Shown in pieces: positions 1 to 7,353 of a DNA stretch of 35,199 bases; position 1 is the first letter of the stretch, and the number at the start of each line of letters is the position of its first letter. The position numbers and the translations under genes are program-made. The notes below the pieces were generated by a model, which was not told the DNA's origin, did no database searches, and was given only the letters and a program-made list of their open reading frames with translations. This DNA is from Clostridiales bacterium (GTDB lineage Bacteria; Bacillota; Clostridia; Oscillospirales; CAG-272), in NCBI GenBank assembly GCA_003523225.1, contig DPGK01000033.1:95932-131130 (forward strand), given 5' to 3'.

Positions 1-152
1 AACTGGCGGTTATCACCGGCAGGAGTGCAAAGCCGGGTTCCGATTTCTTTTGCCACTGCCAAAATAAAATGGCGGCTTTGTCGTTTTTTGTGTGAAATTC
101 ATTCCTTGCGGAATTGCAGGGGCGGATTTCATATCCGATTTTACGGTGTTTT
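1..152. other. Non-coding tail downstream of the ABC operon
   Basis: No credible gene is visible here. A weak hairpin (CTGCCA at about 55-60 pairing with TGGCGG at about 69-74) and a near-palindrome CGGATTTCATATCCG (123-137) are present. Neither is followed by a clear U-run in the direction of the upstream minus-strand operon, so no terminator is called. A similar palindrome, inverted, lies at 5950-5964 on the far side of that operon. Confidence 0.4.
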
Positions 153-815
153 TCATGCGATCATTCCGTTTGACATATGATACCCAATGTCTGCTTCTGC
201 CGCGATATCCTCAGAATGAGTTACAACTATAACGCATTTGTCTCTTTCATGGGCAAGAGATTTAAGAAGACCTATTATGTTTTCGCTGTTCTCATTGTCA
301 AGGTTTCCGGTCGGTTCATCTGCAAGAATCATCTGTGAATCCGCCGCAATCGCCCTTGCTATCGCCACGCGCTGCTGTTCCCCTCCCGAAAGGGTCAGAG
401 GTCGTTTGTCGAACAGCTCATCCTTGATGCCGACCCGCCTGAGAATTTCCCGGGCGGTGTTTTTTCTGTTTTTGGGGTCGCTGTGTGTTATTTCAAGGGA
501 AAGCATCACGTTTTCAAGCGCGGTGAGATGATGAATAAGATTGTATGACTGAAATATCATCCCGATATTCTTCCGGCGGTACACCGAGGGCTTTTCGGAA
601 GATATTGATACTCCATTGTACAGTATTTCTCCGCTCAGCGGAACGTCAAATGCGGCGATAAGGGAAAGAAGCGTGGTTTTTCCCGACCCGCTGCGCCCCG
701 TGACGGCATACATCTTCCCGGCGTCGAATTCCGCGGTCACATTTTTCAGAGCGTGAACCTTCCCGGATCTCAGCTCATAGTCGTATGAAACATCTTTTAT
801 CTCAAGTAAAGCCAT
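153..815 (-). CDS. ABC transporter ATP-binding protein (MacB/LolD type)
   Basis: This cytoplasmic ATPase (220 aa from the chosen start) powers the two FtsX-type permeases encoded just upstream. Visible motifs are Walker A GRSGSGKT (residues 40-47), Q-loop FQSYNL (88-93), signature LSGGEQQR (142-149), Walker B with ILADEPTGNLD (163-173) and the switch histidine in VVTHS. The pattern is that of the MacB/LolD/FtsE family, whose members drive extrusion or mechanotransmission rather than classical uptake. The start is ATG at 815 because AAGGAGAAATAAC sits directly upstream and only 2 bases separate it from the preceding stop; an in-frame ATG at 926 would overlap the permease gene by over 100 bases. 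It is the last gene of the operon. The substrate cannot be told from the sequence. Confidence 0.95.
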   Translation of the reverse strand: MALLEIKDVSYDYELRSGKVHALKNVTAEFDAGKMYAVTGRSGSGKTTLLSLIAAFDVPLSGEILYNGVSISSEKPSVYRRKNIGMIFQSYNLIHHLTALENVMLSLEITHSDPKNRKNTAREILRRVGIKDELFDKRPLTLSGGEQQRVAIARAIAADSQMILADEPTGNLDNENSENIIGLLKSLAHERDKCVIVVTHSEDIAAEADIGYHMSNGMIA

Positions 816-817
816 TG

Positions 818-2374
818 TTATTTCTCCTTTTTCATCAGGCTTCCGCCGACAGCCGCCCATGATGAGAGCAGAGCACAGCCGGATAAGCCGAGCCACGATA
901 TAAACAGCAGGCAGATGAGCTGCCACGGCATTATGAACCGGATGGATGTATCGGTTTGCAGATACCTTCCGACCGCCCCCTCAAGCTGGGCTTTTACGCT
1001 TTCGCTGTTTTGCATAAGCTCGGCTACTCTTGACATGTTTTCCGCCGTGCTTACGGTGGAGCGATATGCGGCGTCGTTTATACGTGCGCAAATACCGCTG
1101 CCGAACACATATCCTAACGCTATTCCGGTAAGGATGGCAGCAAGCAGCACAAGCGATATCTCAAAGCAGACCGAAAGCGCGATACCGCCCTCGTTTTTTC
1201 CGAGCGTGCGCAGCGTGTAAATTTCGCTGTGACGTCTTTTTACCGAATATAAAACGAGCAGAACGGTAGCAGCAATGCCGAAAATCACGGAAAGCAGGAA
1301 AATTCCCGATGCAAAGCCGCGTATTCCGTTTATCTGTGAAACGGCGAATTTGTAGTCATAGTCGTCCGCCTCAATCAAATAATCCTCCGCTCCGATACCG
1401 GAGTCAATAAGTGAGCGTATCACATCAGGCGCATCCGCCGGGGAGTCGAGCGCCATTTTAAGCTGAACGATTCCGACCTCGTCAATGGCACTTATGTTAT
1501 CCCGGTATTTGTTCAGGGCATTGCTATTGCTTTGGTAATAATCCTGTGCGCGGTAGACCGTTTCCCAAAGCTCCGGAGGGCATATTATACGGCTTTCCAT
1601 CATTTCGGCGCTGAAATATCCAGCAACAGGGACTGACGTCCTCGGCTCGCTCTGCCCGTCTTTCTGCTTAAGTGCAAGATCAAGGATATCGTTTGATATC
1701 TGATATTTCCCGTCGACAACTGAGAAATGATTGCTGAGCCCGCTTGTCTTTACTGCGTACCAGCCTATTACGATATTTTCGGGCGACTCGAGAAAATCGT
1801 ATATTTCCTTGGAAAGGAGCACGCCGTCGCCGTACGACATTCCGTCGCGATATGTAACGCTGATATCCGCCGGGGCGTTGCCCAACGCGATGGGAAGCTG
1901 TGATTCATCGGTACATCCGACCGAGGAAATATTCCATACCGTTCTGTGTGGCAGTATCAGCCGAGACGGAGCCGTGTGAAACGGCTTTCCGCTTGCAACT
2001 TCCGCTTCGATCCCCGAAAGCTGCTTATCGGTTCGGATAAGCTCCAGCTGAAATAAATACGGGTTTGTTGTGTATTCGGAGATGGTCAGCCTGCTTTCGG
2101 CTTTTATGATGTCCAGAATATCAAGGTCGATAAGCGCGGTGTTTACGTCCATTAACAGGTATTTGCCTTTATCGGTCAGTACGTGGTCATACTTTTTCTT
2201 TACGGTGAGGGTAAGCGTTGCGTCATACGAGTTTTCAATACGTTCAAGCGCTTCGTCGCAGGAGCGCGTTACCGAAAAGCAAAGTAAGATCAGAACGACT
2301 GCAAGGACAGCCGACAAAAACAGCGGAAGAAAAGCACCGGGCAGACGGATAATGTTTTTTATCATTCTTTTCAT
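818..2374 (-). CDS. ABC transporter permease, FtsX/MacB-like, large ectodomain
   Basis: This is a 518-aa membrane protein with MacB/FtsX topology: one N-terminal transmembrane helix (about residues 12-33), a long extracytoplasmic domain (about 35-350), then three C-terminal helices (about 352-378, 394-420 and 480-510). Such permeases pair with a LolD-like ATPase and couple ATP hydrolysis to movement of the outer domain. AGGAGG stands upstream of the start, and the gene lies 15 bases after the other permease. It is most likely one half of a heterodimer with that protein. The ectodomain has no family I recognise. Export of a peptide, handling of the neighbouring lipoproteins, or sensing are all possible. 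Confidence 0.88.
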   Translation of the reverse strand: MKRMIKNIIRLPGAFLPLFLSAVLAVVLILLCFSVTRSCDEALERIENSYDATLTLTVKKKYDHVLTDKGKYLLMDVNTALIDLDILDIIKAESRLTISEYTTNPYLFQLELIRTDKQLSGIEAEVASGKPFHTAPSRLILPHRTVWNISSVGCTDESQLPIALGNAPADISVTYRDGMSYGDGVLLSKEIYDFLESPENIVIGWYAVKTSGLSNHFSVVDGKYQISNDILDLALKQKDGQSEPRTSVPVAGYFSAEMMESRIICPPELWETVYRAQDYYQSNSNALNKYRDNISAIDEVGIVQLKMALDSPADAPDVIRSLIDSGIGAEDYLIEADDYDYKFAVSQINGIRGFASGIFLLSVIFGIAATVLLVLYSVKRRHSEIYTLRTLGKNEGGIALSVCFEISLVLLAAILTGIALGYVFGSGICARINDAAYRSTVSTAENMSRVAELMQNSESVKAQLEGAVGRYLQTDTSIRFIMPWQLICLLFISWLGLSGCALLSSWAAVGGSLMKKEK

Positions 2375-2389
2375 TTACATCCTGCCCTC

Positions 2390-3748
2390 CTATTCCTGAT
2401 TTGTGAGGAGCTTCATGGTGCTTATTCTGAATATCCCGGCAAATGCGCAGATAACAGCAATAACGGCGCAGGGGAGTATCAGAATAAGTGCCTTGCCGAT
2501 GCTGTCGGCAACAAACGCACTGTCTGTCAGACTGTACACTGCGGCGATCTCGTCAGACAGGCTCATAACCGAATCGGAGGTGGTGATGGCAAGCGATTCC
2601 GCGGAAATATTGCCAAGAGACCCCGCAAGCAGAGAATTTGAAATATCTGATCCGCATATCATCACAGCCGCAAAAGCAAGCAGTATCCCCACAGTCATTG
2701 TAAGCCCCAGCTCCACAGAGAGTGCGCCTGCAATGCCCGCCTTGCCGTTTCCCATTGCAAGATAAATTCCGTATTCTTTTTTTCTTGAGCTTACAAGCGA
2801 AAATACTATTATCATGCAAAGAATTGCCGCTGTTGCCGCAAATATAAGCTGAGTCACCTCAAATACGCGCTCCAGCGAGCGCACACCGCGGTTGTTGGCT
2901 TCAAATATATCTCCGACGCGTATGAAATAAGCCGGAAAGCCCCCGCCCATTGCATATTTGTTAACCAGCTCCTCAACCTGACCGATAAGCGAGGCGTCGT
3001 CAAGCTTGATCTGATAATTGTAGCATCCGAGGCAATATGCCCGCTCAAATGTTGAGAGCGGAACGAATATTCGGTTTTCGGGGAGATTATAGCTGATACG
3101 TATTCCGTCTTTGCTGTATGCAGTATTTATCCTGTAAATACCTACAACGGTAAACGGCTCATAGACTTCCTTAGACATACGGATATCTATACTGTCTCCG
3201 ACCGATATATCGTTAAGGGACGCTACCTCCTCGCTCAGCATACATACATTGCTTTTATTGTATCTGTCGTCCGGAACAAGGAGTCGCCCCGCAGTAAGTG
3301 TCAGCTCGCCGCGGGTGAATTCGGTCAGCTCTGTACATTTTGTGATACCGTAAAGGAGAAAAATGCCGCTGTCATTCAGCCACTCCGGCAGCAGTGGGTC
3401 AATGCTTGCCGTTGTCTGCCCGTATGCCTCGGCAGTAAAATCGGTTATGTTGTAAAAATAGTCGTTTATTTCTTTTATGCTGCCCCAGCTGCCGCTGTAC
3501 ATCTTGTTTGTTGAGGCATATCCGGTATATCCGGTAATGGCGTAAATGTCATCTGATCTTCTGTCAACAAGCAGTCTGTAATAGTCGGAGTAGGGGTTTT
3601 CGTTTCTCGATCTGTAAAGATCGCAAACGCCTACGATGAGGGAGGAAAGCATAAGAGCAAGTGAGATAAAGAAAAACAGCGCGGAGATAAGTATTGATGT
3701 TCCGCGCCGCCGCCAGAAGCTTTTTGCGCCATATATCAGACAGTTCAT
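2390..3748 (-). CDS. ABC transporter permease, FtsX/MacB-like
   Basis: This 452-aa permease has an N-terminal helix (about residues 17-41), an ectodomain (about 45-290) and three C-terminal helices. After the first of these comes the cytoplasmic EYGIYLAMG segment, a common feature of FtsX-family proteins where R/K-E-x-G-x-x-x-A-x-G contacts the ATPase. It overlaps the upstream lipoprotein gene by 4 bases (ATG/TGA), which implies translational coupling, and precedes the second permease by 15 bases. Together with that permease and the ATPase it forms a complete heterodimeric ABC complex. The gene is more AT-rich than the housekeeping genes later in the window. Confidence 0.88.
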   Translation of the reverse strand: MNCLIYGAKSFWRRRGTSILISALFFFISLALMLSSLIVGVCDLYRSRNENPYSDYYRLLVDRRSDDIYAITGYTGYASTNKMYSGSWGSIKEINDYFYNITDFTAEAYGQTTASIDPLLPEWLNDSGIFLLYGITKCTELTEFTRGELTLTAGRLLVPDDRYNKSNVCMLSEEVASLNDISVGDSIDIRMSKEVYEPFTVVGIYRINTAYSKDGIRISYNLPENRIFVPLSTFERAYCLGCYNYQIKLDDASLIGQVEELVNKYAMGGGFPAYFIRVGDIFEANNRGVRSLERVFEVTQLIFAATAAILCMIIVFSLVSSRKKEYGIYLAMGNGKAGIAGALSVELGLTMTVGILLAFAAVMICGSDISNSLLAGSLGNISAESLAITTSDSVMSLSDEIAAVYSLTDSAFVADSIGKALILILPCAVIAVICAFAGIFRISTMKLLTNQE

Positions 3749-4149
3749 TGCGCCACCGTCCCTTCCGACGTGTCGTACGGAACATATTCGTAGTCAAAAA
3801 CAGCGCGGCACTTGCTGCAGCGGCTCTCAATTACGACGAACAGCTTGCCGTCAATAATGGCATAGCCGCCTGCTTGGGCGGACTTAAGTATGTGCGGTTC
3901 TTCCGGCTTGAGTATCATCAAGCATCTTTGGCAGTACTCGACATGACCCGAGCCGACGTCCTTTACACCCGGCACATGTCCGTTATCGCAGTTCTCGCCC
4001 CCAAATGGGAAGAACTGCCCCGTCCCGTGCTCTCGGGATTCAAGCATTTCCTGCATATCCGGGTTGGTGGAAAGCTCCTTTGACTTTTCACACGATGCGC
4101 AGAAAAGCAGTAAAATGCAAATTACAATCAAAAATACCGTTTTCTTCAT
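3745..4149 (-). CDS. Small lipoprotein with Cys-pair (zinc-ribbon-like) motif
   Basis: A 134-aa protein with a lipoprotein signal: Met-Lys-Lys, a hydrophobic core, and a CASC lipobox giving Cys20 as the probable lipidated residue (the -3 position is Cys rather than the usual Leu). The mature part contains CQRC and CSKC pairs plus scattered His and Cys, suggesting metal binding or disulfides outside the cell. It overlaps both neighbours by 4 bases, so it is firmly embedded in the ABC operon. No family is recognised. From context it may be a substrate-capturing or partner lipoprotein of the transporter, but this is inference. Confidence 0.75.
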   Translation of the reverse strand: MKKTVFLIVICILLLFCASCEKSKELSTNPDMQEMLESREHGTGQFFPFGGENCDNGHVPGVKDVGSGHVEYCQRCLMILKPEEPHILKSAQAGGYAIIDGKLFVVIESRCSKCRAVFDYEYVPYDTSEGTVAQ

Positions 4150-4802
4150 TCTGCTACCTTTTGACTGATATCTGTAACATCCGTTACATCTGTCGCATCT
4201 GTAAAATCCACTACATCCGTTACATCTGTCACAAAATAAAATAAGGTATAATAATAGCTTTTGCTTGGGTCATACTTCTTGCCGAGTAGTTCTTTTATTT
4301 CATTAATGGAATTGAATGTAGCGTCATCCTGGAACATCTTCTTTGTATATTGCTTCACAACATATTTGAAAGTCCCGTCCTCCTGCTTTTCGCCGTTAAG
4401 TCCGATAAACAATTCGTCTGCGGGTGTCTTCAGTATAGCGGATAATAGGTCAAAGCAGTATCTTGTTTCGCTTGTGTAAAAAATAATTTTTTCTCCGTTT
4501 CTTTCTGCGGAATTGACAATAAGTGAATATCCTTTTTTACTGTCATTATAAAGTTCAAACGCTGGCTCGTATACTATCTTTTGACCGTCCTCAGGAAGCA
4601 GGATTTCCTTTATCTCAATTGGTTCACCCTCATGCACATTTTTCGGATCATAGGTTATAATATTATTCACTGACGTGCTGATTGTTGCATCGTCTGAGGT
4701 TTCCGGCGTATTTGTGTCAACGGGAGTTTCTTGAGGTTTATTACATGATATCAATCCAAACGCAAGAAGCAAATATAATGTTATAATAATTATTTTTTTC
4801 AT
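4146..4802 (-). CDS. Lipoprotein with C-terminal Thr-Asp-Val repeat tail
   Basis: A 218-aa putative lipoprotein with an MKK-hydrophobic leader and a LISC lipobox (Cys20), followed by a Thr/Pro/Asp-rich linker (about 22-45). A globular part follows and contains no motif I recognise. The last ~25 residues are a run of Thr-Asp-Val-type triplets, encoded by imperfect 9-base repeats at about 4160-4232. AAGGAGAAATATAA precedes the ATG. A 13-bp hairpin (4827-4856) separates it from the cysteine-rich gene upstream, and it overlaps the next lipoprotein gene by 4 bases. It is likely membrane-anchored and works with the ABC permeases. Its function is unknown. Confidence 0.75.
   Translation of the reverse strand: MKKIIIITLYLLLAFGLISCNKPQETPVDTNTPETSDDATISTSVNNIITYDPKNVHEGEPIEIKEILLPEDGQKIVYEPAFELYNDSKKGYSLIVNSAERNGEKIIFYTSETRYCFDLLSAILKTPADELFIGLNGEKQEDGTFKYVVKQYTKKMFQDDATFNSINEIKELLGKKYDPSKSYYYTLFYFVTDVTDVVDFTDATDVTDVTDISQKVAE
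4162..4232 (-). repeat. Imperfect 9-base tandem repeat coding (T-D-V)n
   Basis: On the plus strand, units of the form acatcYgtY repeat about seven times inside the 3' end of the lipoprotein gene. They encode Thr-Asp-Val, Val-Asp-Phe and Thr-Asp-Ala triplets. Because the unit is a multiple of three, copy-number change by slippage would alter tail length without breaking the frame. Confidence 0.7.
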
Positions 4803-4826
4803 TTATATTTCTCCTTATTTCGATAT

Positions 4827-4856
4827 TGCTTGCCGCAGTAAAAACTGCGGCAAGCA
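4827..4856. other. 13-bp perfect inverted repeat between cysteine-rich gene and lipoprotein gene
   Basis: TGCTTGCCGCAGT and its exact complement are separated by 4 bases. No U-run follows on either strand, so it is more likely an mRNA-stabilising or attenuating hairpin within the operon than a full terminator. Confidence 0.6.
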
Positions 4857-4870
4857 TAGGTCAAAATAAC

Positions 4871-5498
4871 TTATTGATCAGGATCCCATGCCATATAATA
4901 CGGATATGCCATTTGACAGTATTGGCAGTTATTTTCTTCATCAAAGTAATTAGGATGGTTGGAAGGATAAAAATATCCTATCGTATAATGATAACCGCAC
5001 ACGGTACAATCCCGCGTCAGATAATGACCTTTGTTAGGCATAAATCCTCTCCAAATAACAGTAGGTGTAAGAGAACATTCAACGGAATCACCAGATGTTT
5101 TTCCGCACATGAATTCCTCATATTCATCAGTATTTGTGCATGTTAAAATATGATAATAATCACCATTATACAAATGATGATAAGGTTCATAATTGTGAAT
5201 ATAAATCGTACCATGTCCACATCTTTCGCATGGCAGAGTTTCCACATCCTGATGATTTGTACAATTATCCCAGTTGTAACATTCTTCGACTATATATGCT
5301 GAGCATCCATCACTTGAACAAAAAAAGTATGCTGATTATTTCCGCTATGATATACTCCGAAAATAATAAAGTCGTGATTACGGCATGTTCCTTTAATTTC
5401 TGCATTTGTTTGGGTGCTTAAATTGGAAGCATATGCCGGAATTAGACATACTGAGAGCAAAAGAACAGCGGTAAGTACAAAGCTGATAATTTTTTCAT
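4871..5498 (-). pseudogene. Secreted cysteine-rich protein, broken by two homopolymer frameshifts
   Basis: Read with one extra base in each of two homopolymers, this region encodes one protein of about 209 aa. A clean Sec signal peptide starts at 5498 (Met-Lys-Lys-Ile-Ile-Ser, core VLTAVLLLSVCL, ending near AYAS). A mature part follows with about 14 Cys, including CERC, CTVC and CQYC pairs and many His, Tyr and Asn. As written, the start codon runs into a stop after 17 codons because the A run after ATG has 6 bases (5490-5495). The downstream frame is lost again at a 7-base A/T run (5320-5326). AAAGGA lies 9 bases before the ATG. The Cys-pair pattern resembles extracellular zinc-ribbon-like repeats of gut Bacillota. 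It is either a recent pseudogene, a phase-variable gene or an assembly error. Confidence 0.7.
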
Positions 5499-5586
5499 TT
5501 TTTATGGTCCTTTCTTTGAAAGCACATTTTTTATTGTTTGTTAATAATGTTTTCGACAATCCATTCTGACTGAATAATTGTTACTG

Positions 5587-5637
5587 CTAAAGAATTACAG
5601 ACTCATAGGGCGCATAAACATACCGTAATGGGTTCAT
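5587..5637 (-). CDS. 16-codon micro-ORF coupled to the 38-codon ORF
   Basis: The ATG overlaps the TGA of the preceding 38-codon ORF (ATGA), and the frame runs 16 codons, reading Met-Asn-Pro-Leu-Arg-Tyr-Val-Tyr-Ala-Pro and on to Leu. The start lies in a short inverted repeat (GCGCAT/ATGCGC, about 5610-5639). It has no own ribosome site, so any translation would be by coupling. It may be a chance frame; listed because of the exact overlap. Confidence 0.25.
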   Translation of the reverse strand: MNPLRYVYAPYESVIL

Positions 5638-5750
5638 GCGCGATTTGTCAGTAAGATCATCCTTTGGTAATCAATGCACAGGGTGCGTGACGGCGGGATC
5701 TGAAGGCGTAAATGGAACATATTAGCTTTATGGATGCCGTTGCTGTTCAT
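5634..5750 (-). CDS. 38-aa micro-ORF with strong promoter and ribosome site
   Basis: The frame begins at an ATG 8 bases after AGAAAGGAGAAAAGCAA and encodes 38 residues that include IPPSRTLCIDYQRMILL. A consensus promoter (TTGATT, 17 bases, TACAAT; 5791-5819) ends about 40 bases upstream, so the mRNA would start near 5784 and this is its first reading frame. The peptide is basic, with no signal peptide and no family I recognise. It could be a leader peptide controlling the ABC operon, a small toxin-like or regulatory peptide, or the surviving N-terminus of a decayed gene. The promoter and ribosome site are directly visible; expression of the peptide is inference. Confidence 0.5.
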   Translation of the reverse strand: MNSNGIHKANMFHLRLQIPPSRTLCIDYQRMILLTNRA

Positions 5751-5790
5751 TTGCTTTTCTCCTTTCTGTTTGTAAATTATTTCTGTTTTT

Positions 5791-5819
5791 ATTGTAGCAC
5801 ATCCATGTGAAAAAATCAA
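5791..5819 (-). promoter_or_regulatory. SigA-type promoter of the micro-ORF / ABC operon
   Basis: On the minus strand the -35 is TTGATT (5814-5819), the spacer is 17 bases, and the -10 is TACAAT (5791-5796). It points toward the micro-ORF and the ABC-lipoprotein genes. No strong terminator is seen between it and those genes. Confidence 0.75.
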
Positions 5820-5970
5820 TATAAAAAACAGCTTTTTCTAAAAAATATATCGTATACATTAAAATAAAAAATTTCGTTTTTTGTCCCGCTGTAATGCTTG
5901 TTTTGCAATATCGTGTATAAAAATTCATGAAGTAGGTATGGTCAACGGTCGGATATGAAATCTGCGGATG

Positions 5971-6014
5971 CGGTGTGCCATTTCAAGGGAAAGCACCGTA
6001 TTTTCAAGCGCGGA
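5971..6014 (-). pseudogene. Fossil of an ABC ATPase gene
   Basis: Bases 5973-6012 closely match 483-522, inside the ATPase gene, in the same orientation. Both share tttcaagggaaagca and ttttcaagcgcgg. The minus-strand reading is ALENTVLSLEMAH, compared with ALENVMLSLEITH in the intact ATPase (residues 99-111). No other ATPase motif is preserved around it. It is a short remnant of a related ABC module next to the living one. Confidence 0.65.
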
Positions 6015-6080
6015 AAATCTTTTTTTGGGCACAAAACCGGGAAAAACGCAAAAAAACGACTTGCGCGATCGGTATAGTAC

Positions 6081-6109
6081 TTGCTTTTTTTCTTTAGTAA
6101 TTGTATAAT
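6081..6109 (+). promoter_or_regulatory. SigA-type promoter of the glycan cluster
   Basis: The -35 is TTGCTT (6081-6086), the spacer 17 bases, and the -10 TATAAT (6104-6109). The transcript would begin near 6116, leaving a leader of about 110 bases before the aminotransferase ATG. The leader contains a small hairpin at about 6180-6201 (CCGG-ATGC/GCAT-CCGG). The 13 genes downstream are closely packed and need no other promoter. Confidence 0.75.
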
Positions 6110-6225
6110 ATACTATGGACTTACTTACGAAAATGTATCCGTCAGCCCGGGGATTTTTCGTACGCGGGAATATAATGCTCCGGAATGCGTCTGCATCCGG
6201 CAGAAAGACAAAAGAGGCTGTAACT

Positions 6226-7353
6226 ATGGGCAGTGAAAAAAGGATATATCTTTCCTCACCCACCATGCACGGTGAGGAGCAGCAGTACATAAAGGAGGCG
6301 TTTGACACCAACTGGGTAGCTCCGCTCGGGGCGAATGTTACGGGATTTGAAAAAGAAACGGCTGAATACATAGGCGCTGCGGCAGCTGCCGCACTGTCCT
6401 CCGGAACTGCGGCGCTGCATCTTGCAGTAAAGCTTGCGGGAGTAAAGCCGGGGGATGTTGTCATATGCTCCGACCTTACATTTTCGGCGACGGTGAACCC
6501 CGTCAGCTACGAGGGCGGGCGTCAGGTCTTTGTCGATTCCGAGCGCGAAAGCTGGAATATGGATCCGCGCGCGCTTGAGGCGGCGTTCCGGAAGTACCCC
6601 GACTGCCGCTGTGTTATAGTTGTGAATCTTTACGGCACACCGGCAAAGCTCGACGAGATCGACGAGATATGCCGCGCTCACGGCGCGGTGCTGATAGAGG
6701 ACGCCGCCGAGAGCCTTTCCGCCTCATACCGCGGAAAAAAGACCGGCACATTCGGCAAGTATGCCGCGCTTTCCTTCAACGGGAACAAGATAATCACCAC
6801 CTCGGGAGGAGGAATGCTTCTCACCGACAGCGAGGAGGCGGCGGCGAAGGCGCGCTTCTGGGCTACTCAGTCCCGCGAGCCGGTTCAGTGGTACGAACAT
6901 AAGGAGCTGGGGTACAACTACCGTATGAGCAATATCGTCGCGGGTATCGGACGGGGGCAGCTGAAGCATCTGGACGAGCACCGCGCGCTGAAGCGGAAAA
7001 TATACAACACATATGCTGCGGCTTTTGCCGACATTCCTGCGATAAGCATGAATCCGTATCTGCCGGATTCCGAACCGAACCATTGGCTCAGCTGCATCAC
7101 TCTCGACCCGGCAAAGACCGACGTCACGCCCGCACAGGTTATCGGCGCGCTTGCCGAGGAGAACATAGAGAGCCGGCCTATCTGGAAGCCGATGCACATG
7201 CAGCCCTTTTTCGCCGACCGCGACTTTATTTCGGTCGATGGGGACGTAGGCGGTGAGATATTTGCCCGCGGGCTTTGTCTGCCGAGCGATATCAAGAATA
7301 CCGACGAGGATATGGAGCGTATAATCGGGACCGTCAGGAGGCTGTTCTCTTGA
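6226..7353 (+). CDS. DegT/DnrJ/EryC1/StrS-family sugar aminotransferase (PglE/EpsN-like)
   Basis: This 375-aa PLP-dependent enzyme is expected to convert a UDP-4-keto-6-deoxy-HexNAc to the 4-amino sugar. The PLP-binding lysine is Lys188 in SFNGNK, followed by TTSGGGM. Asp159 in IEDAAES would contact the pyridine nitrogen, and SSGTAALHLA (58-67) is the phosphate-binding region. The N-terminus LSSPTMHGEEQQYI is typical of PglE/EpsN-type enzymes. The ATG at 6226 was chosen because AAGAGG precedes it; upstream in-frame ATGs lie at or before the predicted transcript start or have no ribosome site. It overlaps the next gene by 4 bases (TTGA). Its usual partner, a PglF-like 4,6-dehydratase, is not in the window. 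Confidence 0.9.
   Translation: MGSEKRIYLSSPTMHGEEQQYIKEAFDTNWVAPLGANVTGFEKETAEYIGAAAAAALSSGTAALHLAVKLAGVKPGDVVICSDLTFSATVNPVSYEGGRQVFVDSERESWNMDPRALEAAFRKYPDCRCVIVVNLYGTPAKLDEIDEICRAHGAVLIEDAAESLSASYRGKKTGTFGKYAALSFNGNKIITTSGGGMLLTDSEEAAAKARFWATQSREPVQWYEHKELGYNYRMSNIVAGIGRGQLKHLDEHRALKRKIYNTYAAAFADIPAISMNPYLPDSEPNHWLSCITLDPAKTDVTPAQVIGALAEENIESRPIWKPMHMQPFFADRDFISVDGDVGGEIFARGLCLPSDIKNTDEDMERIIGTVRRLFS

Noticed and set aside
2553..2819. Cys-rich 88-codon minus-strand frame inside the second permease gene
   Set aside because: It lies in another frame of the permease gene with no ribosome site; its cysteines come from frame-shifted hydrophobic codons.
123..5964. Inverted CGGATTTCATATCCG-like motifs at 123-137 and 5950-5964 as ends of a mobile element around the ABC operon
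   Set aside because: The motif is itself near-palindromic and short, one copy has a mismatch, and there is no transposase or target duplication. The match is within chance expectation for this window.
5925..6464. 179-codon minus-strand frame across the glycan cluster promoter
   Set aside because: It crosses the promoter and the aminotransferase start and has no ribosome site. Only its last part carries the ABC ATPase fossil, which is listed separately.
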